Assembly: GCA_003150235.1 (NCBI GenBank)
Contig: QAMW01000037.1
Location: forward strand, 1-36,863
Reading direction: 5' to 3'
DNA length: 36,863 nt
From: Bacteroidales bacterium
GTDB lineage: Bacteria; Bacteroidota; Bacteroidia; Bacteroidales; Muribaculaceae
Shown here: one piece after another, positions 7,994 through 15,657 of the stretch
How the letters are laid out: each line of letters opens with the position of its first letter
Numbering within the stretch: the stretch's first letter is position 1
The notes under the pieces: model-generated
Told to the model about the DNA's origin: nothing
Seen by the model: the letters and a program-made list of their open reading frames with translations, nothing else
Databases searched by the model: none
Position numbers and translations under genes: made by a program

Positions 7994-8422
7994 TTATTGC
8001 ACTATGTTTGCTTCACGGCGAGCCTCGGCTACGATCATCAGCAGCTCCTCCTTGACCGCCGACGGCAGCTCTATGCCGCGCAGCTGGATGCTTCTGCCCC
8101 ATCCGGCGATGTCTTCCGGCAGGAGGGTCAGCAGCACGTCGCGGAACTGCTCGATTTCCTCGTCGGTGTAATCGTCGGCTTTTCTGCCGATATACGCGTC
8201 AAGCTCCTCATCGTCGTAATACTCGATTTTGTCGCTTACCGAGGCGAGGAGGGAGTCGCGCTCGCAGGTGATGTGCATGCCGCAGCACTGCTCTTCCGGC
8301 TCGTTGAAAGCCGGCTCCTCGACACCTTCGGCAGCCGCTTTCCTGCGCGAATGGCGGTCGTGAAGATACAATATCAGTCCGACGGCGACAAGCGCGCCGA
8401 GTATGATAAGGCTTACCTCCAT
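7994..8422 (-). CDS. Conserved Bacteroidales membrane-anchored protein with CCGMHxxC motif
   Basis: I choose the ATG at 8422, not the longer frame that runs into aroA. A strong GGAGGA lies 6 nt upstream and the resulting 142-residue protein begins with a clean membrane anchor (residues 3-20). A basic stretch follows, then the cysteine cluster EQCCGMHITCERDSLL, a tyrosine/aspartate-rich stretch and an amphipathic C-terminal half. This family is common next to aroA-like genes in Bacteroidales and is sometimes labelled phospholipase. I see no lipase signature. The paired cysteines and histidine could bind a metal, but that is inference. Confidence 0.8.
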   Translation of the reverse strand: MEVSLIILGALVAVGLILYLHDRHSRRKAAAEGVEEPAFNEPEEQCCGMHITCERDSLLASVSDKIEYYDDEELDAYIGRKADDYTDEEIEQFRDVLLTLLPEDIAGWGRSIQLRGIELPSAVKEELLMIVAEARREANIVQ

Positions 8423-8424
8423 GC

Positions 8425-9681
8425 TTATTCCTCCACTTCTGACGGTTTGATTTCCTGAAGCGTGAACCCTACCTGACGCAGATGGTCCCAAAATTCGGGA
8501 TATGACTTGTTGACCACCTCCACGTTGCGTATCACGATGCCGGGCAAGAAGAGTGCCACCGGGGCAAATGCCATAGCCATGCGGTGATCGTCGTAGGTGT
8601 CGATGGCGAGAGGTGTCTCTCTGTCGACCGGGGCGCGGGCGCCTTCCCATTCAAGGGTGCTGTCGTCGGGCTGTCCGATGACAAACGACAGTTTGCGCAG
8701 TTCGGCGCAGAGTGCCGCGAGCCTGTCTGTCTCCTTTATCTTCAGGGTGGAAAGCCCGGTGATATGGAACGGAAGATTGAGCACACAGCAGGTGACGATG
8801 ACGGTCTGTGCAAGATCCGGGCAATCCGACATGTCAGCCACGAGTCGCGGTGTGATGTCGGGCGACGCGTTGAGCTCAAGTGCACCTTCGCCATCCCACT
8901 CAGCCTCGATGCCGAAATTGGAGAAATATTGCTTTACACGGCTGTCGCCCTGCAGTGAGTCTCGCTCCAGTCCGAGCAGTTTGATGTCGCCGAAAGAAAA
9001 TGCAGCTGTCTCAAACCAGTATGATGCCGCCGACCAGTCGGCTTCGACCGTAAAGTCGATTGCGCGATACATCTGCGGGGCTATTGTGATGGTGTTGCCG
9101 TAAAATTCGCTTTCCACTCCCCATTGTTTCATGAGTCCGAGTGTCATGAGTATGTAAGGGCGCGACACTATATCTCCGGTGAGGGTGAGTGTCAGTCCCT
9201 TTTCCATGAGCGGTGCCACCATGAGAAGTGCCGAGATATACTGGGAGCTGACAGAGCCGTCGATGGTGATGCTTCCTCCCGCGAGTTTCTTGCCGGTTAT
9301 GCAGAGTGGGGGAAATCCATCCTGTTGCTGATAGGTGATGTCGGCGCCACACTCGCGGAGAGCGTCGACGAGCGGTGCGATAGGACGCTGACGCATACGG
9401 TCACTGCCATCGAGAGTGACCGCGCGACCTTCCTGCATGGCAAAGTAAGCGGTGAGAAAGCGCATCGCAGTACCCGCCGCCCCTATGTTGATTTCACTGC
9501 CGGTGGATAGAAGTGCTTTCTGCATGACATCGGTGTCGTCGCATTTCGCCACTTCCTTTATCGACCCGCTGTTGCCGGTGAGTGCGTTTATCATCAAGGC
9601 GCGGTTGCTGATGCTTTTTGACAGCGGCAGGGTTATCCGGGCGTCTGTAATCTCTTCAGGAGGAAATATCTGATAGTCCAT
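8425..9681 (-). CDS. aroA: 3-phosphoshikimate 1-carboxyvinyltransferase (EPSP synthase)
   Basis: The 418-residue shikimate-pathway enzyme joins shikimate-3-phosphate and PEP. The N-terminal substrate loop LPLSKSISNRA, the PEP-loop GAAGTAMRFLTAY, RQRPIAPLVDAL, the catalytic Asp region VADMSDCPDLA and KETDRLAAL are all visible. In the PEP loop the proline of the E. coli motif is replaced by phenylalanine, and LPGSKS is LPLSKS. I recall both as usual for this phylum. The start MDYQIF at 9681 fits the family better than the upstream in-frame ATG at 9747, which lies inside the previous gene. It is followed after 2 nt by the small membrane protein gene. Confidence 0.95.
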   Translation of the reverse strand: MDYQIFPPEEITDARITLPLSKSISNRALMINALTGNSGSIKEVAKCDDTDVMQKALLSTGSEINIGAAGTAMRFLTAYFAMQEGRAVTLDGSDRMRQRPIAPLVDALRECGADITYQQQDGFPPLCITGKKLAGGSITIDGSVSSQYISALLMVAPLMEKGLTLTLTGDIVSRPYILMTLGLMKQWGVESEFYGNTITIAPQMYRAIDFTVEADWSAASYWFETAAFSFGDIKLLGLERDSLQGDSRVKQYFSNFGIEAEWDGEGALELNASPDITPRLVADMSDCPDLAQTVIVTCCVLNLPFHITGLSTLKIKETDRLAALCAELRKLSFVIGQPDDSTLEWEGARAPVDRETPLAIDTYDDHRMAMAFAPVALFLPGIVIRNVEVVNKSYPEFWDHLRQVGFTLQEIKPSEVEE

Positions 9682-9713
9682 AATGCAGTGTATATTTTGC
9701 TTGTTTGTATTTG

Positions 9714-10445
9714 TCAGAATGTTGATGCTTTCAGCCAGTTTTGCCATTCCTCATGGCTGCCGTTGAAGGTGTTGAGATCGACTTCCGAGCTACACGCCTC
9801 GGTCCACCCCTGATGGCTGTATTGCCAGAGCGACCACCTGGTGTTGCCGTCATCGAGAGGCGGGTCGGTAAACGAGCATATCCACAGTGGAAATTCCTCG
9901 AAACGCTCTTTGAGGAAACGCTCGTAGCCATCTTTATTGGTGTAAAACATCACGTTGTGTCCGTTACGTTCAAGACACCCGATCATCGCGCGCAGGCGTT
10001 TCACGATGTCGTCGGTGGGTATGCCTGCGGGATTGCTCCATTCCTCAAGGTCAATTACAGCCGGAAGGTCGAGCGTCTTGCCTCGCAGGGAGTTGAGGAA
10101 GTTGATTGCCTGCATCTCGCCGTCGGTGTCAAACCGGAAGAAGTGATATGCGCCGACAGCCTTTATGCCTGCCTTCCGTGCCTTAAGGTAGTTGGAGTGA
10201 AAGCGCGGGTCCTTGAAACTGGTGCCCTCGGTGGCTTTCAGCATCACGAAGTCGATTGAATCGCCCGCTATGCGCTCGAAGTCGATGTCTCCGTTATGGG
10301 ATGACAGGTCAAGACCGCGCACCGGAAACATATCTTCGTCAACATTGACCGCCTTTACCGCCCGGCGAGTGTTGACAAAAAATATGCATGCAGCGATGAC
10401 TCCCGCCGCAAACACTATTGTCGCAATCCATATCTTTACCTTCAT
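9714..10445 (-). CDS. GH25 family lysozyme (N-acetylmuramidase)
   Basis: From MKVKIW at 10445 the product is 243 residues with an N-terminal membrane anchor or signal (about 4-24). A GH25 barrel follows: GLDLSSHNGDIDF with the first catalytic Asp, DFVMLKATEG, GAYHFFRF and DLPAVIDLEEW with the acidic pair. The C-terminal WSLWQYSHQG and DLNTFNG close the fold. It probably cleaves peptidoglycan in the periplasm or at the surface. The upstream ATG at 10463 would precede the -7 box and is less likely. This is the first gene of the cluster leading to aroA, 32 nt before it. Confidence 0.92.
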   Translation of the reverse strand: MKVKIWIATIVFAAGVIAACIFFVNTRRAVKAVNVDEDMFPVRGLDLSSHNGDIDFERIAGDSIDFVMLKATEGTSFKDPRFHSNYLKARKAGIKAVGAYHFFRFDTDGEMQAINFLNSLRGKTLDLPAVIDLEEWSNPAGIPTDDIVKRLRAMIGCLERNGHNVMFYTNKDGYERFLKERFEEFPLWICSFTDPPLDDGNTRWSLWQYSHQGWTEACSSEVDLNTFNGSHEEWQNWLKASTF

Positions 10446-10450
10446 TACAG

Positions 10451-10483
10451 CAAATTTACACATAAATCGGGAGTTGCACCAAA
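10451..10483 (-). promoter_or_regulatory. Promoter of the GH25-aroA cluster, almost on top of the ATG
   Basis: On the minus strand TTTG (10483-10480), a 21-nt spacer and TAAATTTG (10458-10451) match the Bacteroidetes consensus. The start codon at 10445 begins only 5 nt after the box, so the 5' leader would be about 0-3 nt. A second TAAATTTG lies at 10487-10480 but lacks a -33 element. Confidence 0.6.
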
Positions 10484-10578
10484 TTTATTTGACCAATACC
10501 TGCTAAATCTTTCGGTGTGGCTATGTTTGGAATGACGGCAAAGATGTGGCGCGAACAAAATACTGAACTAAAAGGAAA

Positions 10579-10851
10579 TTATCCGAATAGTTCTGAATGT
10601 GAACCGAGTCGGACAAGGTCTATTTCATCAGATTCAGGATCAAACCATATCAATAGAAAATCTCCTTCGATATGACATTCCATGTGACCGGCATAGTTGC
10701 CTGTGAGCATGTGTGGGCGATTTTCTTCGGGAAGTGATTGCTCGTTTTTTAATAATTCAAGTACGCTGAATAGCTTTCCAATTTTCTTTGGGTTATTACG
10801 AAATCGTTTATAGTCCTTTTTGTATTGCGATGAGGCTTTTAGTTTCTTCAT
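10579..10851 (-). CDS. YafQ/RelE-superfamily toxin
   Basis: The 90-residue basic protein has the fold signature of YafQ-type mRNA interferases: an N-terminal lysine-rich YKKDYKRF helix, HMLTGNYAGHMECHI in the middle, LLIWF, and the C-terminal RLGSHSELFG with the histidine and phenylalanine typical of the active end. YafQ-type toxins cleave ribosome-bound mRNA. The start overlaps the antitoxin stop by 4 nt (ATGA), the usual layout for a coupled pair. Confidence 0.88.
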   Translation of the reverse strand: MKKLKASSQYKKDYKRFRNNPKKIGKLFSVLELLKNEQSLPEENRPHMLTGNYAGHMECHIEGDFLLIWFDPESDEIDLVRLGSHSELFG

Positions 10852-11102
10852 AGTCCCATTGATTTTTCCATCGCTTCAATAGAGGTCATGTTGAGTGCGG
10901 GGGCATTTCGAAGGATGCCGCTTTCTGCTTCTTTCATGGCTGCTATAGTTGTGGCATTGGGCTCATGATAAGCTGCGTCAAGCAGTAATGTCTCGACGTA
11001 ATTGTTAAGACTCCGATTCTGACGCTTTGCAAGTTGCTTTAATCTTTCGATTAGTTCTACAGGGAGGCGGAAACTTTGATTTTTCTTTAATGCTATATCC
11101 AT
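10848..11102 (-). CDS. Ribbon-helix-helix antitoxin of the YafQ-type module
   Basis: The 84-residue protein opens with a ribbon-helix-helix motif: SFRLPVELIERLKQLAKRQNRSLNNYVETLLL at roughly residues 10-41, given here as the span only. The RHH part would bind the operator. The C-terminal half (about 42-84, ending KSMGL) would wrap and block the toxin. It comes first in the pair and has its own promoter 20 nt upstream, as expected for autoregulation. The specific antitoxin subfamily is not clear. Confidence 0.85.
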   Translation of the reverse strand: MDIALKKNQSFRLPVELIERLKQLAKRQNRSLNNYVETLLLDAAYHEPNATTIAAMKEAESGILRNAPALNMTSIEAMEKSMGL

Positions 11103-11122
11103 GGTTATATTACTTTTGGCTG

Positions 11123-11161
11123 CAAAGTTAATTCAAATATATTACAATAACAATATAATAT
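11123..11161 (-). promoter_or_regulatory. Toxin-antitoxin promoter with AT-rich dyad
   Basis: On the minus strand TTG (11153-11151), a 20-nt spacer and TAACTTTG (11130-11123) give a consensus promoter, with the ATG 20 nt further on. ATATTA at 11139-11144 and TAATAT at 11156-11161 form a dyad over the spacer and -33 region. That is a plausible site for the RHH antitoxin; operator function is inferred. Confidence 0.6.
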
Positions 11162-11284
11162 TGGAATCTGTTTCCCGAGATGTGGCAAGTCTTTATTGTA
11201 CTGGAGCGAGGAGATTTTTATTGGCGAGGGGCACAAGGTTACGGAATTTTGTTGTAACTTCGTCGGGTAACGGATTATGGACTT

Positions 11285-11908
11285 ATGGAAAAGCAGCGGG
11301 CTAAGATAATCGGCATTGCACGGCATCGTCTCTCCACTGATGGTGATGGCGTTACCACGCTTGTCGCTTTTCATGGTTGTCCGCTCCGCTGCCGGTATTG
11401 TCTTAACCCGCAGTCATTGGGCGATGACAAGTCCTTCCGCGATTATTCGCCTGACGAGCTATATGCCGAGACCCGCGTTGACGAACTTTATTTTATTGCC
11501 ACCGGCGGGGGCGTGACTTTCGGTGGAGGGGAGCCGTGCATGCGTCCGCAGTTTATCCGTGAATTCCGCAATCTCTGCGGTGAGGCTTGGCGCCTCAATC
11601 TGGAGACATCGCTCAATGTACCGTCAGCCTCCATCGAGGCGTTGCTTCCGGTGGTCAACACCCTGATTATCGACATCAAGGATATGAATCCCGACATTTA
11701 CCGCAGCTATACGGGGCAGTCAAACGACCGTGTCATCGATAATCTCCGCCTGATTGCCGATGCCGGGCGTCAACACGACTGCATAGTGCGCCTCCCGCTG
11801 ATACCGAACCATAACGATGATTCCGACCGCGAGGCAAGCCGCGCCACTCTTGAAGCTCTCGGCTTCACCCGTTTCGACCTCTTCACCTACCTGGTCCGCA
11901 AACCCTGA
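11285..11908 (+). CDS. Radical SAM protein, glycyl-radical-enzyme-activase-like
   Basis: The 207-residue protein has the radical SAM cluster motif C32-x3-C36-x2-C39 (GCPLRCRYC), then TFGGGEP, which binds SAM, and IIDIKDMNPDIYRSYTG and RLPLIPNHN as in PflA-type activases. Such proteins generate the 5'-deoxyadenosyl radical that installs a glycyl radical. It is shorter than PflA and has no ferredoxin insert. No glycyl radical enzyme lies nearby, so its partner is unknown. A degenerate -7 box (TAACTTCG, 11255-11262) is the best promoter I see. It stands alone between minus-strand genes. Confidence 0.8.
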   Translation: MEKQRAKIIGIARHRLSTDGDGVTTLVAFHGCPLRCRYCLNPQSLGDDKSFRDYSPDELYAETRVDELYFIATGGGVTFGGGEPCMRPQFIREFRNLCGEAWRLNLETSLNVPSASIEALLPVVNTLIIDIKDMNPDIYRSYTGQSNDRVIDNLRLIADAGRQHDCIVRLPLIPNHNDDSDREASRATLEALGFTRFDLFTYLVRKP

Positions 11909-11954
11909 TTCCCTGCCAGAAATACATTATTATCGTCTTGTGGGCTGTGCCGTT

Positions 11955-11999
11955 CATTAATGTCATTAGCGACTCTAAGGACATTAGCGACCTTAAAGA
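11955..11999. repeat. Degenerate 9-nt tandem repeat, five units
   Basis: The segment divides into CATTAATGT, CATTAGCGA, CTCTAAGGA, CATTAGCGA and CCTTAAAGA without gaps. The two CATTAGCGA units lie exactly 18 nt apart. It is intergenic and has the same style as the 7- and 8-nt tracts further right. Confidence 0.6.
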
Positions 12000-12023
12000 C
12001 CCAACTGCGGTTGCCAGCTCTTT

Positions 12024-12079
12024 CCCCGTCAGGGGATAATCCATGTGTAGCCGTCGGTTGAGCGCAGCGATACCGACGG
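12024..12079. repeat. Pair of intergenic palindromes
   Basis: CCCC/GGGG at 12024-12035 forms a small palindrome. CCGTCGGT (12051-12058) pairs perfectly with ACCGACGG (12072-12079) across a 13-nt loop. They lie between the convergent radical SAM and secreted-protein genes, so they may end transcripts, but no T tract follows. An extragenic palindromic element is an alternative. Confidence 0.5.
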
Positions 12080-12134
12080 AAAGCGAGCCAAAGCGGATGT
12101 TTCCGTAAGGAATCATCACGGAGCAGCCGAAAAG

Positions 12135-13058
12135 CTATCGCGAGTGATCAAACATATCTTCCAAATAAGCTGAAGTCTGACTTACTGTTCTATTTTCTCC
12201 TACCTGAGTTGATTCCTCACTTATTATCTTGAAAGGAATGCCGGCAGGAAAGAAATGTGTTTTGACATAAGACATCATCAGAGCGTTTCCTTTTAATAAT
12301 TCTCCCGTAGAAATATTATTGCCAATCATGGTTTCAATAAAATAGCATCCAGAATCATAAATAAAAGAATTAGTACATATAGAATTTTCATATGAAGTTT
12401 CAGTACCCGGATTATGTGTCAACACCTCCCCCAATTTATACTCCGAACCGTAATATACGAACAATAATTGCAGAAATCCAAGAGACCCGTCAACCAGGCT
12501 ATTGATATTGATTTTTTTTGCGACTTCTCTCACGTCAATATCTTTCCATTTTAGAATTTGTGACTCAGGCATTGTGTACAACTCATTCATCGTTTCTTCT
12601 AAAAACGACTTCATTTGCTTCTTGACATCATCTAAATTAGTGTATTTTATAATCCGACCCTGTGCATCGGTTTCAAAATTCACCTTTGTGCCAACAATTT
12701 GTTTATTACATATTTCCAACACCATGTTTTGTATATTATTGGCAAAAAAATCATCTACTGTGTCACCAAGAAATTCCAAAAACGTATAGCCCATCTTATA
12801 ACCGTTGGCAGTTGAATCCTCAACTGTCACTCTTGTTTTGGTGGCTGTACTCATAAGCTTCATAGTATCCCTATTTCCCACTTGCCACACAGTCTGTGTA
12901 AACCAATAATCCAATGTCTCTCCTTTAAGAAACCGTCCTATGACTGTCACGGTTGAGTCCTTAGTTGGCACATTTCTTTGCGAGGAATTAGCATTGGCTC
13001 GTGAGAAGAGTCCTCCTGATGTCAACAAGAGACAAAGAATAAACAATAAATTTCGCAT
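12135..13058 (-). CDS. Secreted protein of unknown function
   Basis: The 307-residue product starts with a typical signal peptide (hydrophobic 4-18, cleavage probably after the ANA near 24). I do not recognise the mature part. It alternates beta-rich segments (DYWFTQTVWQVG, KVNFETDAQGRII) with an amphipathic helix region at about 140-190 and contains three to four cysteines. The coding DNA is clearly more AT-rich than its neighbours, which may indicate transfer. It is a single gene with a weak promoter 51 nt upstream and a strong dyad between. Confidence 0.75.
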   Translation of the reverse strand: MRNLLFILCLLLTSGGLFSRANANSSQRNVPTKDSTVTVIGRFLKGETLDYWFTQTVWQVGNRDTMKLMSTATKTRVTVEDSTANGYKMGYTFLEFLGDTVDDFFANNIQNMVLEICNKQIVGTKVNFETDAQGRIIKYTNLDDVKKQMKSFLEETMNELYTMPESQILKWKDIDVREVAKKININSLVDGSLGFLQLLFVYYGSEYKLGEVLTHNPGTETSYENSICTNSFIYDSGCYFIETMIGNNISTGELLKGNALMMSYVKTHFFPAGIPFKIISEESTQVGENRTVSQTSAYLEDMFDHSR

Positions 13059-13085
13059 AAGGTATTCAGATTTTATCAGTTATTT

Positions 13086-13116
13086 CCGGTCACTGACCGG
13101 TTTATCTACAAATATA
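13086..13116 (-). promoter_or_regulatory. -7 box followed by a perfect 7-bp dyad
   Basis: Reading on the minus strand, TATATTTG (13116-13109) is followed by CCGGTCA-G-TGACCGG (13100-13086), a perfect dyad with a one-base centre lying at about +1 to +20. No good -33 element is visible. The dyad is too tight to be a stable hairpin without opening the centre, so an operator for a dimeric regulator is more likely. Confidence 0.4.
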
Positions 13117-13334
13117 AAGTATATATTTGAAATTGCGCCCTATTAGTCATTGAAATTCACAGAGAAAACCATCAGAACGAAAAATTTATTGCCTAAGACC
13201 TTTTGTCCTTATGTGTCTCCGGCAGCTACCGCTACGCGCTGACTATCAATGCAAAAAAATCAATCCATCACCTATGACCTTCTGTCACTCTGTATCTTTC
13301 AATTGAAGACTGAAAACTTTTTCCCATTTGTACA

Positions 13335-13364
13335 TTGGGAGGGGTGGAGGCGGTTGTATATTTG
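13335..13364 (+). promoter_or_regulatory. Promoter of the DUF6291-like gene
   Basis: TTG at 13335-13337, a 19-nt spacer and TATATTTG at 13357-13364 match the consensus. The ATG follows 24 nt later. Confidence 0.6.
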
Positions 13365-13388
13365 CGGAAACAGATAAAACTTACAGCT

Positions 13389-13850
13389 ATGAAAAAGACA
13401 TTGAAATTTGATGACGAGTGGAAGCAGGCGATAGCTCTCCTTCCCGTGAAATTGCAGCAGCAACTTATAGACGCGATAGTACGGTACCAGCATACTGGCG
13501 AGATGACACCGCTTCCCGCGATTTCCAATGCTATCTTCATGCTCATAAAGTGTACGGTTGACCGACGCGCCGCTTCCGCGGCACGTCAGCGTGAACGTCG
13601 TAGCAAAAGAAGTGCCGCGAAGAATGCCGTCAAGCCGGAAAGCCAAGAAGAAAAGACAATCCGCATCGGACTTCAGCTAAAGCAGAATCGCCGTTACCTG
13701 CGGTCGCTTTCACGTAGCTACGGCATTCCCCACGCCGACATAAAGGCGGGTATTGACCGCGTGACCAAACGGCTCAATCATTCCGGCATCGAGATTACCG
13801 ACACGGAGACATTTCTCGCGTATCTGCTTCCGGATATCGGTGTCGCTTAG
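13389..13850 (+). CDS. DUF6291-like small basic protein
   Basis: The start at 13389 gives 153 residues and lies a normal distance after a consensus promoter. The earlier in-frame start at 13335 would fall on the promoter. The N-terminal half (AIALLPVKLQQQLIDAI, then RYQHTGEM, IFMLIKCTVDRR) resembles the DUF6291 family found near replication and phage genes in Bacteroidetes. A strongly basic linker (about 65-95) and a C-terminal domain ending FLAYLLPDIGVA follow. It stands alone, without phage genes. Its 3' end overlaps pncB, on the opposite strand, by 4 nt. The function is unknown. Confidence 0.7.
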   Translation: MKKTLKFDDEWKQAIALLPVKLQQQLIDAIVRYQHTGEMTPLPAISNAIFMLIKCTVDRRAASAARQRERRSKRSAAKNAVKPESQEEKTIRIGLQLKQNRRYLRSLSRSYGIPHADIKAGIDRVTKRLNHSGIEITDTETFLAYLLPDIGVA

Positions 13851-15334
13851 CGGGAAGAATTATTGTGTCGGCTTTCCTCCTCGATATTGCGCAGAAGCGC
13901 AACTTTCATGTCGTAATAGGCGCGAGACATGAGAAGCGGATGGATATCGGGATTGTAGAAACGCTGCTCCTCGGGGCGAACTTCGGTGGCAAGCTGACGC
14001 GTTACATAGTCGCGGATGTCGGAAAGCTGAGCTTTGGGATAAAGCCGTTGCCCGCGTTCCATCACCTTTACCTGCAGCGAACGCAACCGGCATCCGGCAA
14101 GACTGATATGTTGCCACGGTTTGTCGGGCGACACACATTCAAGCTTTGACAGGTCGGGAAGCGAGTCGCTGTGATGGGTGATAAGCTCCCCTACGCTAAG
14201 TCCCTCGCTGTCGAAGACGCGATATACGCTTTTCAGTCCCGGATTGGTGATTTTGGTCACATTGTCGGAAATCTTTATCTTGGGTTCCCATATTCCGTTG
14301 CGGTCAATGGCGGTGAGTTTGTACACACCTCCGAATGTTGAGTCGCTTTTGGCGGTTATGAGCCGTTCGCCGACACCGAAAATGTCGATACATCCGCCCT
14401 GCGATAAGATTGACCCTATCGTGCCTTCGTCAAGGCTATTGGAGGCGACGATGAGGCAGTCGGTCATCCCTGCTTCATCGAGCATCTTGCGCGCTTTCTT
14501 TGACAGTGATGCGATATCACCGGAGTCGATGCGTATGCCGCGCAGGCGTTCGCCGCGTGGTTCGAGAACATCGTGAAACACGCGTATGGCGTCAGGCACT
14601 CCCGATTCGAGTGTATTGTAAGTGTCGACAAGAAATACCGAGCGGCTTCCGTATATCTCGGCATAAGCCTTGAATGCCTCATATTCCGATTCAAACGACA
14701 TGATCCAGCTGTGAGCCATCGTGCCGGTCACCGGTATGCCAAACATTTCTCCCGATATCACGGTTGCCGTGGCACTGACCCCGCCGATATATGCCGCCCG
14801 TGCACCGTAGATTGCGGCATCAGCATTGTGGGCGCGTCGCGCTCCCATGTCGGCAACCTCCTTGCCTCTTGCCGCGCGTACTATGCGGTTTGCCTTGGTG
14901 GCGATGAGCGACTGATGGTTGAACTGCGACAGCATCGCAGTCTCGATTATCTGTGCCTCGATAAGCGGGGCTACGACTGTCACTATCGGTTCATCGGGAT
15001 ATGCTATAGTGCCTTCGGGAAAGGCATATATGTCACCCGTGAATCTGAAATCACGCAGATAGTCGAGGAACTTGTCGGCAAACAGACCAAGATTTCGGAG
15101 ATAGTCGATGTCGCGTTCAGTGAAATGGAAACATTCGATAAACTCCAGCATCTGTTCAAGTCCGGCAAAGATAGTGAAACCGCCATTGTCGGGATTCCGG
15201 CGGTAAAACATGTCGTAAACAGTCGGCTTTCCTCCCTTTCCGAGAAGATAGAAGCCATTGGTCATTGTCAGCTCATACAGGTCCATGAGCATCGAGATAT
15301 TACGGTGACCGCATAGAGAGTTAGGTTCCATCAT
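13847..15334 (-). CDS. pncB: Nicotinate phosphoribosyltransferase
   Basis: The 495-residue enzyme makes nicotinate mononucleotide from nicotinate and PRPP in NAD salvage. Recognisable parts are MDLYELTMTNGFYLLGK at the N-terminus, VYDMFYRRNP, FNHQSLIATKANRIV, the GVSATATVISGE loop followed by GTMAHSWIMSF, and IRIDSGDIASLSKKAR. The reading frame starts with two ATG codons, so either 15334 or 15331 may be used. It is a single gene convergent with the DUF6291-like gene and divergent from the metal regulator. Confidence 0.95.
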   Translation of the reverse strand: MMEPNSLCGHRNISMLMDLYELTMTNGFYLLGKGGKPTVYDMFYRRNPDNGGFTIFAGLEQMLEFIECFHFTERDIDYLRNLGLFADKFLDYLRDFRFTGDIYAFPEGTIAYPDEPIVTVVAPLIEAQIIETAMLSQFNHQSLIATKANRIVRAARGKEVADMGARRAHNADAAIYGARAAYIGGVSATATVISGEMFGIPVTGTMAHSWIMSFESEYEAFKAYAEIYGSRSVFLVDTYNTLESGVPDAIRVFHDVLEPRGERLRGIRIDSGDIASLSKKARKMLDEAGMTDCLIVASNSLDEGTIGSILSQGGCIDIFGVGERLITAKSDSTFGGVYKLTAIDRNGIWEPKIKISDNVTKITNPGLKSVYRVFDSEGLSVGELITHHSDSLPDLSKLECVSPDKPWQHISLAGCRLRSLQVKVMERGQRLYPKAQLSDIRDYVTRQLATEVRPEEQRFYNPDIHPLLMSRAYYDMKVALLRNIEEESRHNNSSR

Positions 15335-15388
15335 GTTGTAAATTTAAGTTTCGCAAGCTCACTTAATTAAACAATACCGGAGGCATGG

Positions 15389-15420
15389 TTTGTTCAGATT
15401 GGGAAATTTTGTTAGTTTTG
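15389..15420 (+). promoter_or_regulatory. Promoter of the split metal regulator
   Basis: TTTG at 15389-15392, a 20-nt spacer and TAGTTTTG at 15413-15420 match the consensus. The likely start codon at 15427 follows after only 6 nt, so the transcript would be nearly leaderless. Confidence 0.65.
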
Positions 15421-15426
15421 CAGCAG

Positions 15427-15657
15427 ATGGAAATCGCGATTAAAAATATGGTGTGTGACAGGTGCGTGAAAGTGGTGGGCGACATCATGGCGCGCCTCGG
15501 TCATCCACAGGCTCAAGTGACGATGGGGCGCGTGACGCTCGACGCCCCGCTTTCCGATGACGAGTTGACTCTGCTTGACAAGATGCTTGTCGAGGAGGGG
15601 TTTGAACTGTTGCGTGACCGCGATTCATCGTTGGTGGAGCGAATAAAGGCGAAGTGA
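15427..15657 (+). CDS. HMA-like N-terminal half of a split AraC-type regulator
   Basis: The start at 15427 gives 76 residues beginning MEIAIKNMVCDRC. C10 and C13 form a CxxC like that of heavy-metal-associated domains. The rest follows the N-terminal domain of Bacteroidetes HMA-AraC regulators, ending at LVERIKAK. In typical members the same chain continues into the AraC helix-turn-helix. Here a TGA interrupts it and the second half continues in the -1 frame, overlapping by GTGA. Read as a sensor domain, it would bind Cu, Zn or a similar soft metal. It is either a separate coupled subunit or the 5' part of a frameshifted gene. Confidence 0.65.
   Translation: MEIAIKNMVCDRCVKVVGDIMARLGHPQAQVTMGRVTLDAPLSDDELTLLDKMLVEEGFELLRDRDSSLVERIKAK

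Larger units (their letters stand above)
13059..13388. other. Intergenic region between divergent genes
   Basis: This stretch carries the promoter and dyad of the secreted-protein gene on its left and the promoter of the DUF6291-like gene on its right. The centre (13165-13310) is degenerate sequence with GACCTTNTGTC-like motifs repeated around 13197 and 13279. I see no gene. Confidence 0.5.

Noticed and set aside
8423..8650. Longer start for the small membrane protein
   Set aside because: The extra 76 residues lie inside aroA in another frame and look like shadow translation; the ATG at 8422 has a strong ribosome site.
9682..9747. Earlier aroA start
   Set aside because: It overlaps the GH25 coding end and adds residues not seen in the family.
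11883..12119. 78-codon minus-strand frame across the hairpins
   Set aside because: It runs over the 9-nt repeats and palindromes and into the radical SAM gene; the peptide has no recognisable features.
13182..13196. 15-nt identity with the end of the IS30 transposase gene (36681-36695, reverse strand)
   Set aside because: The match stops abruptly on both sides and the sequence is AT-rich, so a remnant of the element cannot be told from chance.
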